This document shows positions 1-7,444 of a stretch of 14,286 bases of DNA, in pieces (the first letter of the stretch is position 1; each line of letters opens with the position of its first letter). The notes beneath the pieces were generated by a model that did no database searches, was not told the DNA's origin, and saw only the letters and a program-made list of their open reading frames with translations. The position numbers and the translations under genes are program-made. Location: positions 1 through 14,286 of the forward strand of contig CALGBY010000103.1 in the NCBI GenBank assembly GCA_937886445.1, written 5' to 3'. The stretch comes from an uncultured Clostridia bacterium. GTDB taxonomy: Bacteria; Bacillota; Clostridia; Christensenellales; Aristaeellaceae.

Positions 1-13
1 TTGTATGCTAATA

Positions 14-55
14 GGGAGCTGCGAAAGAACACGAAATATGTTCTTTCACAGCCCC
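14..55 (-). terminator. Hairpin after malK, probable operon terminator
   Basis: A 9-bp stem (23-31 with 39-47, GAAAGAACA/TGTTCTTTC) continues, after one mismatch, into GCTG/CAGC and, past a bulged A, GGG/CCC. It starts 17 bases past the malK stop codon. Read on the minus strand, the bases after the hairpin are AT-rich but lack a proper U-run. Read on the plus strand it is followed by TTTT, so it may instead, or also, terminate a gene entering from the left. The hairpin is plain to see; its terminator role is inferred from its position. Confidence 0.6.
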
Positions 56-71
56 TTTTGATGACATTGAT

Positions 72-1196
72 TTACACCAGCAGGTTTTTGCCGCTTTCGG
101 GGTCAAAGAAATGCATCACCTTGCCGGCAAAGGTGATATTCAGCTTCGCGCCGAATACCAGTGCCTTCCGCTCCGCCGTATCCAGATCCACCGTGGGCAC
201 ACGCACGATCATACGCGTCTCATCCTCGGTATACACATGCAGATGCAGCTCGCTGCCCATCATTTCGTTTACTTCCAGTGTGCAGGGTACGGTATCGGTG
301 CCGCCCCGGGGCGCCAGAGTAACATGCTCGGGACGGACACCCAGCAGGATATCCCGGGAGTCGATTCCCTTTTCCCGCAATTGCTCTGCCTTTTCGCCGG
401 TAACGGGGATACGCGCGCCGAAGGGCGTTACGAAATAATCATTGCCTTCCCGCACGAGACGGGTATTCATGATATTCATTTTGGGAGCGCCGATGAACTC
501 CGCCACAAACAGGTTGGCGGGCATCTCGAACACCTCGGTGGGGGTACCCACCTGCTCGATATAGCCGTTTTGCATGATGACAATGCGGTCTCCCAGCGTC
601 ATGGCCTCCGTCTGGTCATGGGTGACATAAATGAAGGTGGTATCCAGCTTCTGCCTCAGCAGAATGATCTCGGCGCGCATCTGGTTGCGCAACTTGGCGT
701 CCAGATTGGACAGCGGCTCATCCATCAGGAACACCTTGGCGTTGCGCACCATAGCGCGGCCGATGGCCACACGCTGGCGCTGGCCGCCCGAAAGCGCACG
801 GGGCTTGCGCAACAGGTATTCCGTGATCCCCAGGATCTCCGCTGCGCCCGTTACCTTATCGTACACCTCATCCTCCGGACGGTGCTGCAGACGCAGAGAA
901 AAGGCAATGTTGTCATACACCGTCATATGCGGGTAAAGCGCGTAATTCTGGAACACCATGGCGATGTTCCTGTCCTTGGGCTGCAGATCATTCACCACTT
1001 CCCCGTCGATCTCCAGCGTGCCCTCGCTGATCTCCTCAAGGCCGGCGATCATGCGCAGGGTGGTGGATTTTCCGCAGCCGGACGGACCGACAAATACAAC
1101 AAATTCCTTATCTTTGATTTCCAGATCAAAATCGTGTACGGCAACGACCTTGTTGTCATATATCTTTTTTATACCGGTCAGTTTTACACTTGCCAC
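72..1196 (-). CDS. malK: Sugar ABC transporter ATP-binding protein (MalK/MsmK/UgpC family)
   Basis: Cytoplasmic ATPase that powers uptake through the MalF/MalG pair. The 374-residue protein shows every nucleotide-binding motif: Walker A GPSGCGKST (37-45), Q-loop Q83, signature LSGGQ (135-139), Walker B VFLMDE (155-160) and switch histidine H193. From about residue 240 it has the C-terminal regulatory (TOBE/OB-fold) region that marks the MalK class of sugar importers. The length is normal for the family. Translation starts at GTG, with AAAGGAG about nine bases upstream. It is the last gene of the malE-F-G-K run, 27 bases after malG. Many Bacillota share one unlinked MsmK/MsmX ATPase among several importers, so an ATPase encoded inside the operon suggests a self-contained system. 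The family call is certain; the substrate is not readable from this subunit. Confidence 0.95.
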   Translation of the reverse strand: MASVKLTGIKKIYDNKVVAVHDFDLEIKDKEFVVFVGPSGCGKSTTLRMIAGLEEISEGTLEIDGEVVNDLQPKDRNIAMVFQNYALYPHMTVYDNIAFSLRLQHRPEDEVYDKVTGAAEILGITEYLLRKPRALSGGQRQRVAIGRAMVRNAKVFLMDEPLSNLDAKLRNQMRAEIILLRQKLDTTFIYVTHDQTEAMTLGDRIVIMQNGYIEQVGTPTEVFEMPANLFVAEFIGAPKMNIMNTRLVREGNDYFVTPFGARIPVTGEKAEQLREKGIDSRDILLGVRPEHVTLAPRGGTDTVPCTLEVNEMMGSELHLHVYTEDETRMIVRVPTVDLDTAERKALVFGAKLNITFAGKVMHFFDPESGKNLLV

Positions 1197-1223
1197 AGTT
1201 TTTCACTCCTTTCGCTTCTTCCG

Positions 1224-2117
1224 TCAGCCCTTCACAGCGCCGCCGGTAACACCTTCCACATAGTACCTCTGCAGGAACAGGAACAGCACGGTCACAGGAA
1301 TGGCCACGATCACACCGCCCGCGCAGAATCTGGTATAGTATTCACCGATCCTGGCTTTCTCAAGCCATGTATACATACCCACAGCCACATTCTGCCCGGC
1401 AGAGGTATTGTGGGAAATATACTGGGCAAACACATAATCCCCCCAGGGTGCCATAAAAGCGGTAAGCACGGTATAGATCACGATGGGCTTGGACAAGGGA
1501 AGGATGATCCTTTTCAGTACCTGGAAGCGGGTGGCGCCGTCCACGCGCGCGGCCTCATCCAGAGATTTCGGGATGGTGTCAAAGAAGCCCTTGGAAACAT
1601 AATAGCCCATGCCTGAAGACGCGATATACACAAGGATCAGCCCGGGCACGGCGTTTTCCTGCGTCATGCCCAGATCAGAAAGCACCTTGTACAGGATGAT
1701 CATCGTAAGCATTCCGGGGAACATGCCCAGAATGAGCATCAGCCGCATCAGCGCCTTCCTGCCGCGGAAGCGGAAGCGGGACAGCGTATAGCTCATGCAA
1801 AGCACGATCACCGTCTGCAGCACGGCGGAAAACACGGCGATGATCAGCGTGTTCAGATACCATGTCCAGAAATCAGACTTTGAAAGAGCGATATAGTTCT
1901 GAAAGCCCCATACCTTCGGAATGACATAGCCGGTAGGGCCGGATACCTCGCACCGGAAGGACTGCAGAACAATGAAGATGAAGGGCAGCAGCCACACCAC
2001 ACTGATCACGATGAGAAGGATGTAGATAAAGGTGTTGCCGATGCGTGCTCTTTTTTTGATGCCCATATGCCTTTTCGGCGTATTCCGGGCGATATCATTA
2101 TTCGTATCGACCATCAC
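1224..2117 (-). CDS. malG: Sugar ABC transporter permease, MalG/GanQ-like
   Basis: Inner-membrane permease subunit that pairs with MalF. The 297-residue protein has about six hydrophobic helices, the first at roughly 29-51 after a basic cytoplasmic N-terminus. The EAA loop that docks on the ATPase is at 183-206 (SLDEAARVDGATRFQVLKRI), with the conserved EAA and glycine. GTG at 2117 sits seven bases after AGGAGG and overlaps the malF stop codon (GTGA), which indicates translational coupling; ATG at 2114 is an alternative start. The conserved C-terminus (YYVEGVTGGAVKG) is typical of MalG relatives. GanQ, the galacto-oligosaccharide permease, belongs to the same family, so the name reflects family and operon order rather than proven maltose transport. 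Confidence 0.92.
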   Translation of the reverse strand: MMVDTNNDIARNTPKRHMGIKKRARIGNTFIYILLIVISVVWLLPFIFIVLQSFRCEVSGPTGYVIPKVWGFQNYIALSKSDFWTWYLNTLIIAVFSAVLQTVIVLCMSYTLSRFRFRGRKALMRLMLILGMFPGMLTMIILYKVLSDLGMTQENAVPGLILVYIASSGMGYYVSKGFFDTIPKSLDEAARVDGATRFQVLKRIILPLSKPIVIYTVLTAFMAPWGDYVFAQYISHNTSAGQNVAVGMYTWLEKARIGEYYTRFCAGGVIVAIPVTVLFLFLQRYYVEGVTGGAVKG

Positions 2118-3649
2118 TGGAAATCCTCCTCGTTTTTATTGGAAGGAAGCAGGTTGAACACGATCAGAGACAGCACGGCAATGATGATAAACACCAGTAT
2201 ACCGATCACGCTGGCCAGATAATACTTGCTGTCGCTCATCGCCAGCTTGAACAGCCATGTGATCAAAAGATCGGTATGTCCCGCGTTGCCCACGGTCGCA
2301 TTCGCGCCGCTGATGTTGGGCGCGCCTCCGGTAAGCAGATAAATAACATTGAAGTTGTTCATATTGCCCGTAAAACTGGTAAGCAGATACGGGCCGGTCA
2401 CAAACAGCATATACGGAAGGGTGATCCTGGTGTACTGCTGCCAGGGGCTCGCGCCGTCGATGCGGGCGGATTCGTACAGGTCGGCCGGAATATTCATCAG
2501 AATACCCGTTGTGATCAGCATCAGATAAGGGATGCCGATCCATATATTGATAATGATCACCGTGATCCTGGCCCATACCGGATCTTCCCAGAAGGGCAGC
2601 AGATGCGCCTGATCAATGATGCCCAGATCCATCAGCGTGATATTGATCAGACCGTTGCGGGCGAACATTTTGGATACATACAGAAGAGAAATGAACTGCG
2701 GGATCGCGATGGTGAGCACCAGAATGGTACGCCAGCCCTTTTTGAAAGCGATCCCCTTCTTATTGATGGCCATAGCCACCAGCATGCCGAGAAAATAATT
2801 GGTGAAGGTGGCAAAGAATGCCCAGATGAGCGTCCACACCGTGATCTCGCCGAAGGTGGCGGAATAATCCAGCGGGCCGCTGCTCCATCCGAGTACCGCG
2901 CCGAAGTTTTCCAGCCCTACCCATTGCCACAGCACATTCAGGCCGTCATGGCCGGCGTCATAATTGGTAAACGCGACCAGGATCATGAACACGATGGGAA
3001 GCACGGTAAACAGGATGATGCCGGTAAGCGGCAAAGCAAGCAGTGTTTTGTGAAACTGATCGTCCACAAGGCTGCGCAGGTCATCTCCCGCCTTCTTCAG
3101 CTTTTTGCCTTTGCGTTCGAGCATTTCGGCCTCTCTGTTCTTGCGGATGGAGAGGCGCCAGGTATAAATGAGCGCGATGATAAAGAACAGGGTCAGGATA
3201 CCGTAAAGCAGGATCTTGAAAGAATTATCATGATAAATATAGCTGGTGATACTGCGTCCCAGCTTCTTTGTGACCACCTCTTCCCTGCCCTGCGTGCCCA
3301 GAGTGGGAAGCTTGCCCAGCCAGTAGCCGCCGCTGGTGATCATGTAGAAAATAAACACCGCTTCAAACAGAAGGAACAGCAGTCCGCGCACGATCTGTCC
3401 CCGCGCGATACAGCCGAAGCCCATCACGGCATAGGATACCTTGGTTTTCCAGTCGCCGTCCGTAAAGATAAAGATCATGTTTTTGATCTCATCCCGTACG
3501 GAAACAGCCGCTTTTTTGAAAAAAGTTCCCACGGCGATCAGCAGGGAAAGCAGCTTATGAGGAATCGAGCACAGCAGGGCTTTGATCCTATATAGCAGCT
3601 TTTGTCCCTTAGACAGGCGCAGGAATTCCAGATCCGTCAGTTTCTTCAT
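2114..3649 (-). CDS. malF: Sugar ABC transporter permease, MalF-like, with long N-terminal region
   Basis: Membrane permease partner of MalG. The last ~310 residues (about 200-511) are the usual permease core: several helices from LLALPLTGIILFTVLPIVF onward and an EAA loop at about 390-409 (LYESARIDGASPWQQYTRIT). The protein has 511 residues, longer than the roughly 420-450 of most Gram-positive MalF/GanP proteins. The extra N-terminal ~200 residues contain hydrophobic stretches near 30-45, 71-104 and 145-163, then a very basic segment (165-188). ATG at 3649 is preceded by AAGGAG eight bases upstream. The gene follows malE after 126 bases filled with hairpins and overlaps malG by four bases. 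No frameshift or missing motif is visible. The permease call is firm; the role of the N-terminal extension is unknown. Confidence 0.92.
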   Translation of the reverse strand: MKKLTDLEFLRLSKGQKLLYRIKALLCSIPHKLLSLLIAVGTFFKKAAVSVRDEIKNMIFIFTDGDWKTKVSYAVMGFGCIARGQIVRGLLFLLFEAVFIFYMITSGGYWLGKLPTLGTQGREEVVTKKLGRSITSYIYHDNSFKILLYGILTLFFIIALIYTWRLSIRKNREAEMLERKGKKLKKAGDDLRSLVDDQFHKTLLALPLTGIILFTVLPIVFMILVAFTNYDAGHDGLNVLWQWVGLENFGAVLGWSSGPLDYSATFGEITVWTLIWAFFATFTNYFLGMLVAMAINKKGIAFKKGWRTILVLTIAIPQFISLLYVSKMFARNGLINITLMDLGIIDQAHLLPFWEDPVWARITVIIINIWIGIPYLMLITTGILMNIPADLYESARIDGASPWQQYTRITLPYMLFVTGPYLLTSFTGNMNNFNVIYLLTGGAPNISGANATVGNAGHTDLLITWLFKLAMSDSKYYLASVIGILVFIIIAVLSLIVFNLLPSNKNEEDFQ

Positions 3650-3673
3650 TCCGCTTGCTCCTTCTCAAAAACA

Positions 3674-3701
3674 GCCGGAGCCGGGCAAGCCCGGCTCCGG
3701 C
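3674..3701 (-). terminator. Strong intercistronic hairpin with U-run (attenuator/terminator) between malE and malF
   Basis: A perfect 13-bp inverted repeat (3674-3686 and 3689-3701, GCCGGAGCCGGGC) has only AA between the arms. On the minus strand it is followed by TG and then TTTTT (3671-3667). This is the form of an intrinsic terminator, yet malF with a good ribosome site follows within 25 bases. It probably terminates only partly, giving more malE than malFGK transcript, a ratio commonly seen for binding proteins versus permeases. The structure is directly visible; partial read-through is inferred. Confidence 0.75.
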
Positions 3702-3712
3702 CGTTTATTTCA

Positions 3713-3735
3713 GACAGTGCCCTCAGGGGGCTGTC
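3713..3735 (-). other. Second intercistronic hairpin downstream of malE
   Basis: GACAG (3713-3717) pairs with CTGTC (3731-3735), with an inner CCC/GGG pairing around a short loop. It lies between the malE stop codon and the U-run hairpin and has no U-run of its own. A likely role is protecting the malE mRNA 3' end from exonucleases. Confidence 0.45.
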
Positions 3736-3744
3736 CGGTTCCGG

Positions 3745-3770
3745 CCGCCGATCTTTCGGTCATGCGGCGG
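3745..3770 (-). other. First intercistronic hairpin just after the malE stop
   Basis: CCGCCG (3745-3750) and CGGCGG (3765-3770) form a 6-bp GC stem around a 14-base loop, five bases past the malE stop codon. It is the first of three stacked hairpins before malF. Confidence 0.4.
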
Positions 3771-3775
3771 AAGGG

Positions 3776-5299
3776 TTACTCGGCAATAAGAGCCACATCA
3801 CCGGTAGCGGGATCCAGCGTGATGAAGTATACGCCGGCTTCCTCTACCTTGAAGTTGTCAGCAGGGAAAGCGTTGTCCCAGCTGCGGCCCTGACGGACTT
3901 TGAATTCCACACCGGCTTCCATGGGATAAGCCTGAGTGGTCTTCCACAGACCGTTTTCTTCGGTCATGGGGATATCGTCGGTCCAGTTGGAGCGGGTTTC
4001 GCCGTTGTAATCGGTATAGAAGAAACCGTCAGTCAGGTTGCAGGTACCGATCACGGTCCAGGAAGACTTTTCTTCGCTGGTCATGGTGAACAGAGCGGCG
4101 ATCTTGGCATTGTAGTTATCCAGAGCGGCCTGCAGACCGGCTTCGTCGGAGGCGTTCTTCACGTCATCGCCGATGACCTTGGCAATATCCCACCAGGAGC
4201 CGTGGATCTGGCCCTGAGGTACGGAATAGGGAGCCTGCGCGTTCAGAGCCACCAGACCAGCGTTGGCCTGTACGGCCTCGCTCTGCTGAGCGTTCAGGTT
4301 GGAGGGGCCCCAGGCATTGGCCTCGAAGCGTTCGAGCTGGCACTTTTCATCGGTCAGGAAGTCCACAAGCAGCTCAAGGCAGGCAGCCTTGGTCTCATCC
4401 ACCTGGGGCTTGATACCCATCAGTTTGCAGCCGTTGTAGCTGCCCAGATGATACTGCACACCGTCCACGGTGAAGCAGGGCAGGTCAGCCACGCCCATGT
4501 TGTCGCCCAGGATGCCCTGAACGGTGGTGAAATCCCAGGTACCGGTGATCACGACCGCGCTGTCGGAGCTGAAGTCGGAACCGGAGGAAGAGGAGGCATG
4601 GCTGGGAGACTTGACCAGCTTCTCCATGCCCTTCACGGCGATGAGGCCGTTGGGGCTGTTGAAGGTGTCGTTCACGCTGATGAATTCGCCGTCGTCATCA
4701 GTGGTCCATTCGGATTCGCAGCCGGTGGCAAAGAAGAAGGAAGCCAGATACCAGGCAGAGGTCTCCATCTCAAAGGAGAAGAACTTGTTGTTGGCTTCGC
4801 AGTCGGCAATGATGTCTTCCATGCTGTCCACATGCTCTTCGGGGATGATGGACTTGTCATAGTACATGAAATAGCCGTTATCAGCGGTCAGAGGGAAGGC
4901 GTACATGGTGTCACCGGAAACGGCGGCGGCCACAACACCGGCGGAGTTCCTGGCGGTCACAGCCTCGGTCTCTTCAGGGCTCAGCTTGGCAAGAGCGCCG
5001 GCCTGCACAAGGCGGGCGAACTGATCCTGCGCGAAGCAGAACACATCGGCACCGGATTCAACGTCGGTCACCATCATGGTGGCGGAGTTGGCTTCGGAAA
5101 CAGCTTCGATGGTGGGGTTCAGCACGATGCCGTATTCGTTGGTGGCGTTGAATTCTTCGATCTGGGCCCTGGTCAGGTCCACGACCTTCTCGTCCACCCA
5201 TACGGTGATGTCATAAGTGTAGGATTCTTCGGCGACGGCGTTTGCGCAAAGGGCAAATACCATCATCGCGGCCAGGATGAGAGCAAGGATCTTCTTCAT
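3776..5299 (-). CDS. malE: Extracellular sugar-binding protein (MalE-like) with fused C-terminal starch-binding-like module
   Basis: Captures oligosaccharides outside the cell and hands them to the MalF/MalG permease. ATG at 5299 is chosen because AAGGAAG lies just upstream and the product then begins with a clean signal peptide (MKKILALILAAMMVFALCAN, cleavage near AVA-EE, residues 21-25); the longer reading to 5398 would run through the promoter. Residues ~28-405 form a family 1 solute-binding protein of the maltose/oligosaccharide type. After a short linker, residues ~412-507 form a separate beta-rich module (WTVIGTCN, MTEENGLWKTT, FKVRQGRSWDNAF, VYFITLDPATGDVAL) resembling the X25/SusE-type starch-binding sandwiches. 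The total of 507 residues is about 100 above a usual binding protein. The cysteine at 18 follows FAL, a poor lipobox, so a lipid anchor is not evident. First gene of the importer operon. The maltodextrin assignment is likely, but galacto-oligosaccharides (GanS-like) are possible. Confidence 0.88.
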   Translation of the reverse strand: MKKILALILAAMMVFALCANAVAEESYTYDITVWVDEKVVDLTRAQIEEFNATNEYGIVLNPTIEAVSEANSATMMVTDVESGADVFCFAQDQFARLVQAGALAKLSPEETEAVTARNSAGVVAAAVSGDTMYAFPLTADNGYFMYYDKSIIPEEHVDSMEDIIADCEANNKFFSFEMETSAWYLASFFFATGCESEWTTDDDGEFISVNDTFNSPNGLIAVKGMEKLVKSPSHASSSSGSDFSSDSAVVITGTWDFTTVQGILGDNMGVADLPCFTVDGVQYHLGSYNGCKLMGIKPQVDETKAACLELLVDFLTDEKCQLERFEANAWGPSNLNAQQSEAVQANAGLVALNAQAPYSVPQGQIHGSWWDIAKVIGDDVKNASDEAGLQAALDNYNAKIAALFTMTSEEKSSWTVIGTCNLTDGFFYTDYNGETRSNWTDDIPMTEENGLWKTTQAYPMEAGVEFKVRQGRSWDNAFPADNFKVEEAGVYFITLDPATGDVALIAE

Positions 5300-5384
5300 G
5301 GTGTTTCTTCCTTTCTTGTTATGTTCACCGTCCTGAAAGGACAGCGGAACTCCGACGGACATATTTTTCATTCCGATCATATAT

Positions 5385-5413
5385 ATTATATATTCCAAAG
5401 CGTGTCATGTCAA
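5385..5413 (-). promoter_or_regulatory. Perfect consensus sigma-A promoter for malEFGK
   Basis: On the minus strand TTGACA (5413-5408) is separated by exactly 17 bases from TATAAT (5390-5385), matching the consensus at all 12 positions. Transcription would start near 5378, giving a leader of about 80 bases. The leader holds a small hairpin (GTCCT/AGGAC, 5330-5342) and CGGAA/TTCCG pairing. Upstream of the -35 is an A/T-rich imperfect inverted repeat GAAAA-N5-TTTTC (5414-5428), either an UP-like element or an operator. A perfect promoter in front of a sugar-binding protein suggests high output held in check by a repressor. Confidence 0.85.
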
Positions 5414-5491
5414 GAAAATTGTGTTTTCAGGTAAGAATCAGAAGCATTCATACATTCCGGTACGCCGGACGGAAGCGTCGCAGTCCGCGCG

Positions 5492-7444
5492 TCATTCCGC
5501 CGATACCAGCGCGGCATCGTCGATCTTTCCCCACGCGCCGCTGCCGGTGCCTTCACATTTCACATACACGCCCACGCGCACCGTATCACCGTCATTTACA
5601 CTGAACGCCGGCACGGAAGCGGTATCCCAGTTGCCGTAGGAAGTGATCTTCATCGGAGCCGTTCCGCGTATCTCACCGTTCACCTTTACATAGGCGTAAA
5701 TATCGGTGTTCCCGCAGTCTCCGCCCATGATGCTCACGGAGAAGCGGTATGTTCCCGCCTTCAGGCCGGTCTTTTCCTGCTCCAGCGTGAATTCCACGCT
5801 GTTTTTCGCGCTGCTCCAGAAATGGGCATGCTTTACACCGGTCAGCGAATCGCTCTTTTTTTCCTCAACATACAGCTCGTCCGCCCCGGCCAGATCCGTA
5901 AATACCCAGCCCTTTCCGCCTTCCTCAAAACCGGGATCCTGAAGGAAGTTGAAGCGGGAAAGCTTCACGGTGCACAGCGCGTCCGCGCCTGCCGCCCTGC
6001 CCGTCACGGTATATTTGCCCTCGCCGCCGGCAATGATCCTTTTTTCATCCTCCGCTGTAAAATTCCACTGTACGGGAACGCTCACACGGGAGTTGTCGTT
6101 CATCACGGCGTTCACATATTCGGGAAGCACGATCTCTCCGGCGATATCCGCTTCCACAAGAGCGTCCTCCAGAGCGTCCGCCGCGGGAGGGACATCGTTT
6201 CCCTCCCTCATCAGCCTGAAAACCTTAAGGCTTTCCAGCGCTCTGCCGTCAGCGTCAAAAAACGCCTGATTATCCACCGCGCAGCCGCCGTAGTATTTAC
6301 CCGCGTCCTCGGGATCGTACACGCGCGCGAAGGTGGAGGCCCAGCCGCTGCCGTACTTTTCCCACAGAACAAAGTTCTCGCTGTAGTCCTTACCGCCCGC
6401 GGTGATCCACGCGCCCTCCCAGTACACAACGCCGATGCCGTTTTTCGTTTTGTTTCTGATCGTATCCGTCACATCGCGTACGGCGTTCGCCTGTCCCTGC
6501 ACAGTGTAGGGATAAGGCCTGTCCTCCGTGCCGCTGCCCGATACCGTATTGCCGAAAAAGTCGGTATCCCGATCGGTAAAGGCATAGGAGGTTTCCAGTA
6601 CCATCACCTTTTTGCCGTAGGTCTCGGCAACAGACGAAAGCACAGAGGCCAGATTATCCAGCGTGCCGTGCCAGTAGGGATAATAGGAGGAAGCGAACAC
6701 ATCATAATCCACGGCATAATAATCCAGCTTTTTCGCGTAGCCCTCCAGATTGCCCGCTTTTTCGGGATTTGTAAAGTGTACCGCCACAAGCGCCTCCGGG
6801 TACACCTCGCGCACCGCCCGAGAGCCCGCGCTCAGCAGATACTGGATGTTGAACCAGGTTTTCTCCCCGCACATTTTCCCGTTGGTCTCATTGCCCAACT
6901 GTACCACGCGCACAGGCACATTCGCTTCCCTCAAAAGGAGCAGGCATTCCCGTGTATAGGCATAAAGCGCCTCGCTCTTTTCCGTGATCTCCATGCTTTT
7001 CCAGGCCCGCGGCGCCTGCTGCTTGCCGGGATCGGCCCAGAAATCGCTGTAGTGAAAATCGACGATCAGCTGCATGCCGTACTGCGCGGCGCGTTTGCCG
7101 ATCTCCGCGCATTTCTGTATATCGCAGTTTCCGCCGCCGAAGCCGTTCCCGTTTGTATCGTAGGGATCATTCCACACGCGCACACGGATACTGTTGATTC
7201 CGTTTTCGGAAAGGATCTGAAACAGATCCTTCTCCGCGCCGTCATGATCCTTATACCGCACGCCGCAGGCCTCAAGGGAAAGAACGGAAGAAACATCCAT
7301 TCCCAGAATAAAGCCGTCATCCAGGTTTTCCACTTTCTTAACATACAGCGTGTCCGCGGAACTTTCCTCCGCAAAGGCCGCCGCGGTCAGGCACAGCAAA
7401 ATCGCCAGCAGCAAAGATGATGCCGAAAGAAATAATGATCTCAT
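5492..7444 (-). CDS. ganB: Secreted endo-beta-1,4-galactanase, GH53, with Ig-like and CBM61-like modules
   Basis: Hydrolyses beta-1,4-galactan side chains of pectin outside the cell. Residues 1-25 are a signal peptide (cleavage near AFA-EE). Residues ~40-415 are the GH53 barrel: it opens with FILGMDVSS and INSIRVRVWNDPY, the acid/base is E186 in VQLGNETNG and the nucleophile is E284 in MVLETSYAF. Residues ~425-495 look like a bacterial Ig-like linker domain. Residues ~498-650 (NFLQDPGFEEGGKGW to WGKIDDAALVSAE) form a carbohydrate-binding sandwich resembling CBM61, a galactan-binding family known from GH53 enzymes. No wall anchor or SLH repeat is seen, so it should be freely secreted. Its ATG abuts the stop of the upstream gene (TAAATG), with AAGGAGG eight bases before it, so it is last in a three-gene operon. 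GH53 is certain; the CBM family number is by resemblance. Confidence 0.93.
   Translation of the reverse strand: MRSLFLSASSLLLAILLCLTAAAFAEESSADTLYVKKVENLDDGFILGMDVSSVLSLEACGVRYKDHDGAEKDLFQILSENGINSIRVRVWNDPYDTNGNGFGGGNCDIQKCAEIGKRAAQYGMQLIVDFHYSDFWADPGKQQAPRAWKSMEITEKSEALYAYTRECLLLLREANVPVRVVQLGNETNGKMCGEKTWFNIQYLLSAGSRAVREVYPEALVAVHFTNPEKAGNLEGYAKKLDYYAVDYDVFASSYYPYWHGTLDNLASVLSSVAETYGKKVMVLETSYAFTDRDTDFFGNTVSGSGTEDRPYPYTVQGQANAVRDVTDTIRNKTKNGIGVVYWEGAWITAGGKDYSENFVLWEKYGSGWASTFARVYDPEDAGKYYGGCAVDNQAFFDADGRALESLKVFRLMREGNDVPPAADALEDALVEADIAGEIVLPEYVNAVMNDNSRVSVPVQWNFTAEDEKRIIAGGEGKYTVTGRAAGADALCTVKLSRFNFLQDPGFEEGGKGWVFTDLAGADELYVEEKKSDSLTGVKHAHFWSSAKNSVEFTLEQEKTGLKAGTYRFSVSIMGGDCGNTDIYAYVKVNGEIRGTAPMKITSYGNWDTASVPAFSVNDGDTVRVGVYVKCEGTGSGAWGKIDDAALVSAE

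Noticed and set aside
111..1616. Long plus-strand open frame across malK and malG
   Set aside because: It lies opposite two genes with complete family motifs, is rich in histidine and glycine without domains, and has no ribosome site.
3602..5434. 610-codon plus-strand open frame opposite malE
   Set aside because: It mirrors malE codon use on the other strand, shows no recognisable family and crosses the malE promoter.
5822..7420. 532-codon plus-strand open frame opposite the galactanase
   Set aside because: GH53 on the minus strand has both catalytic glutamates and a signal peptide; this frame has no motif or ribosome site.
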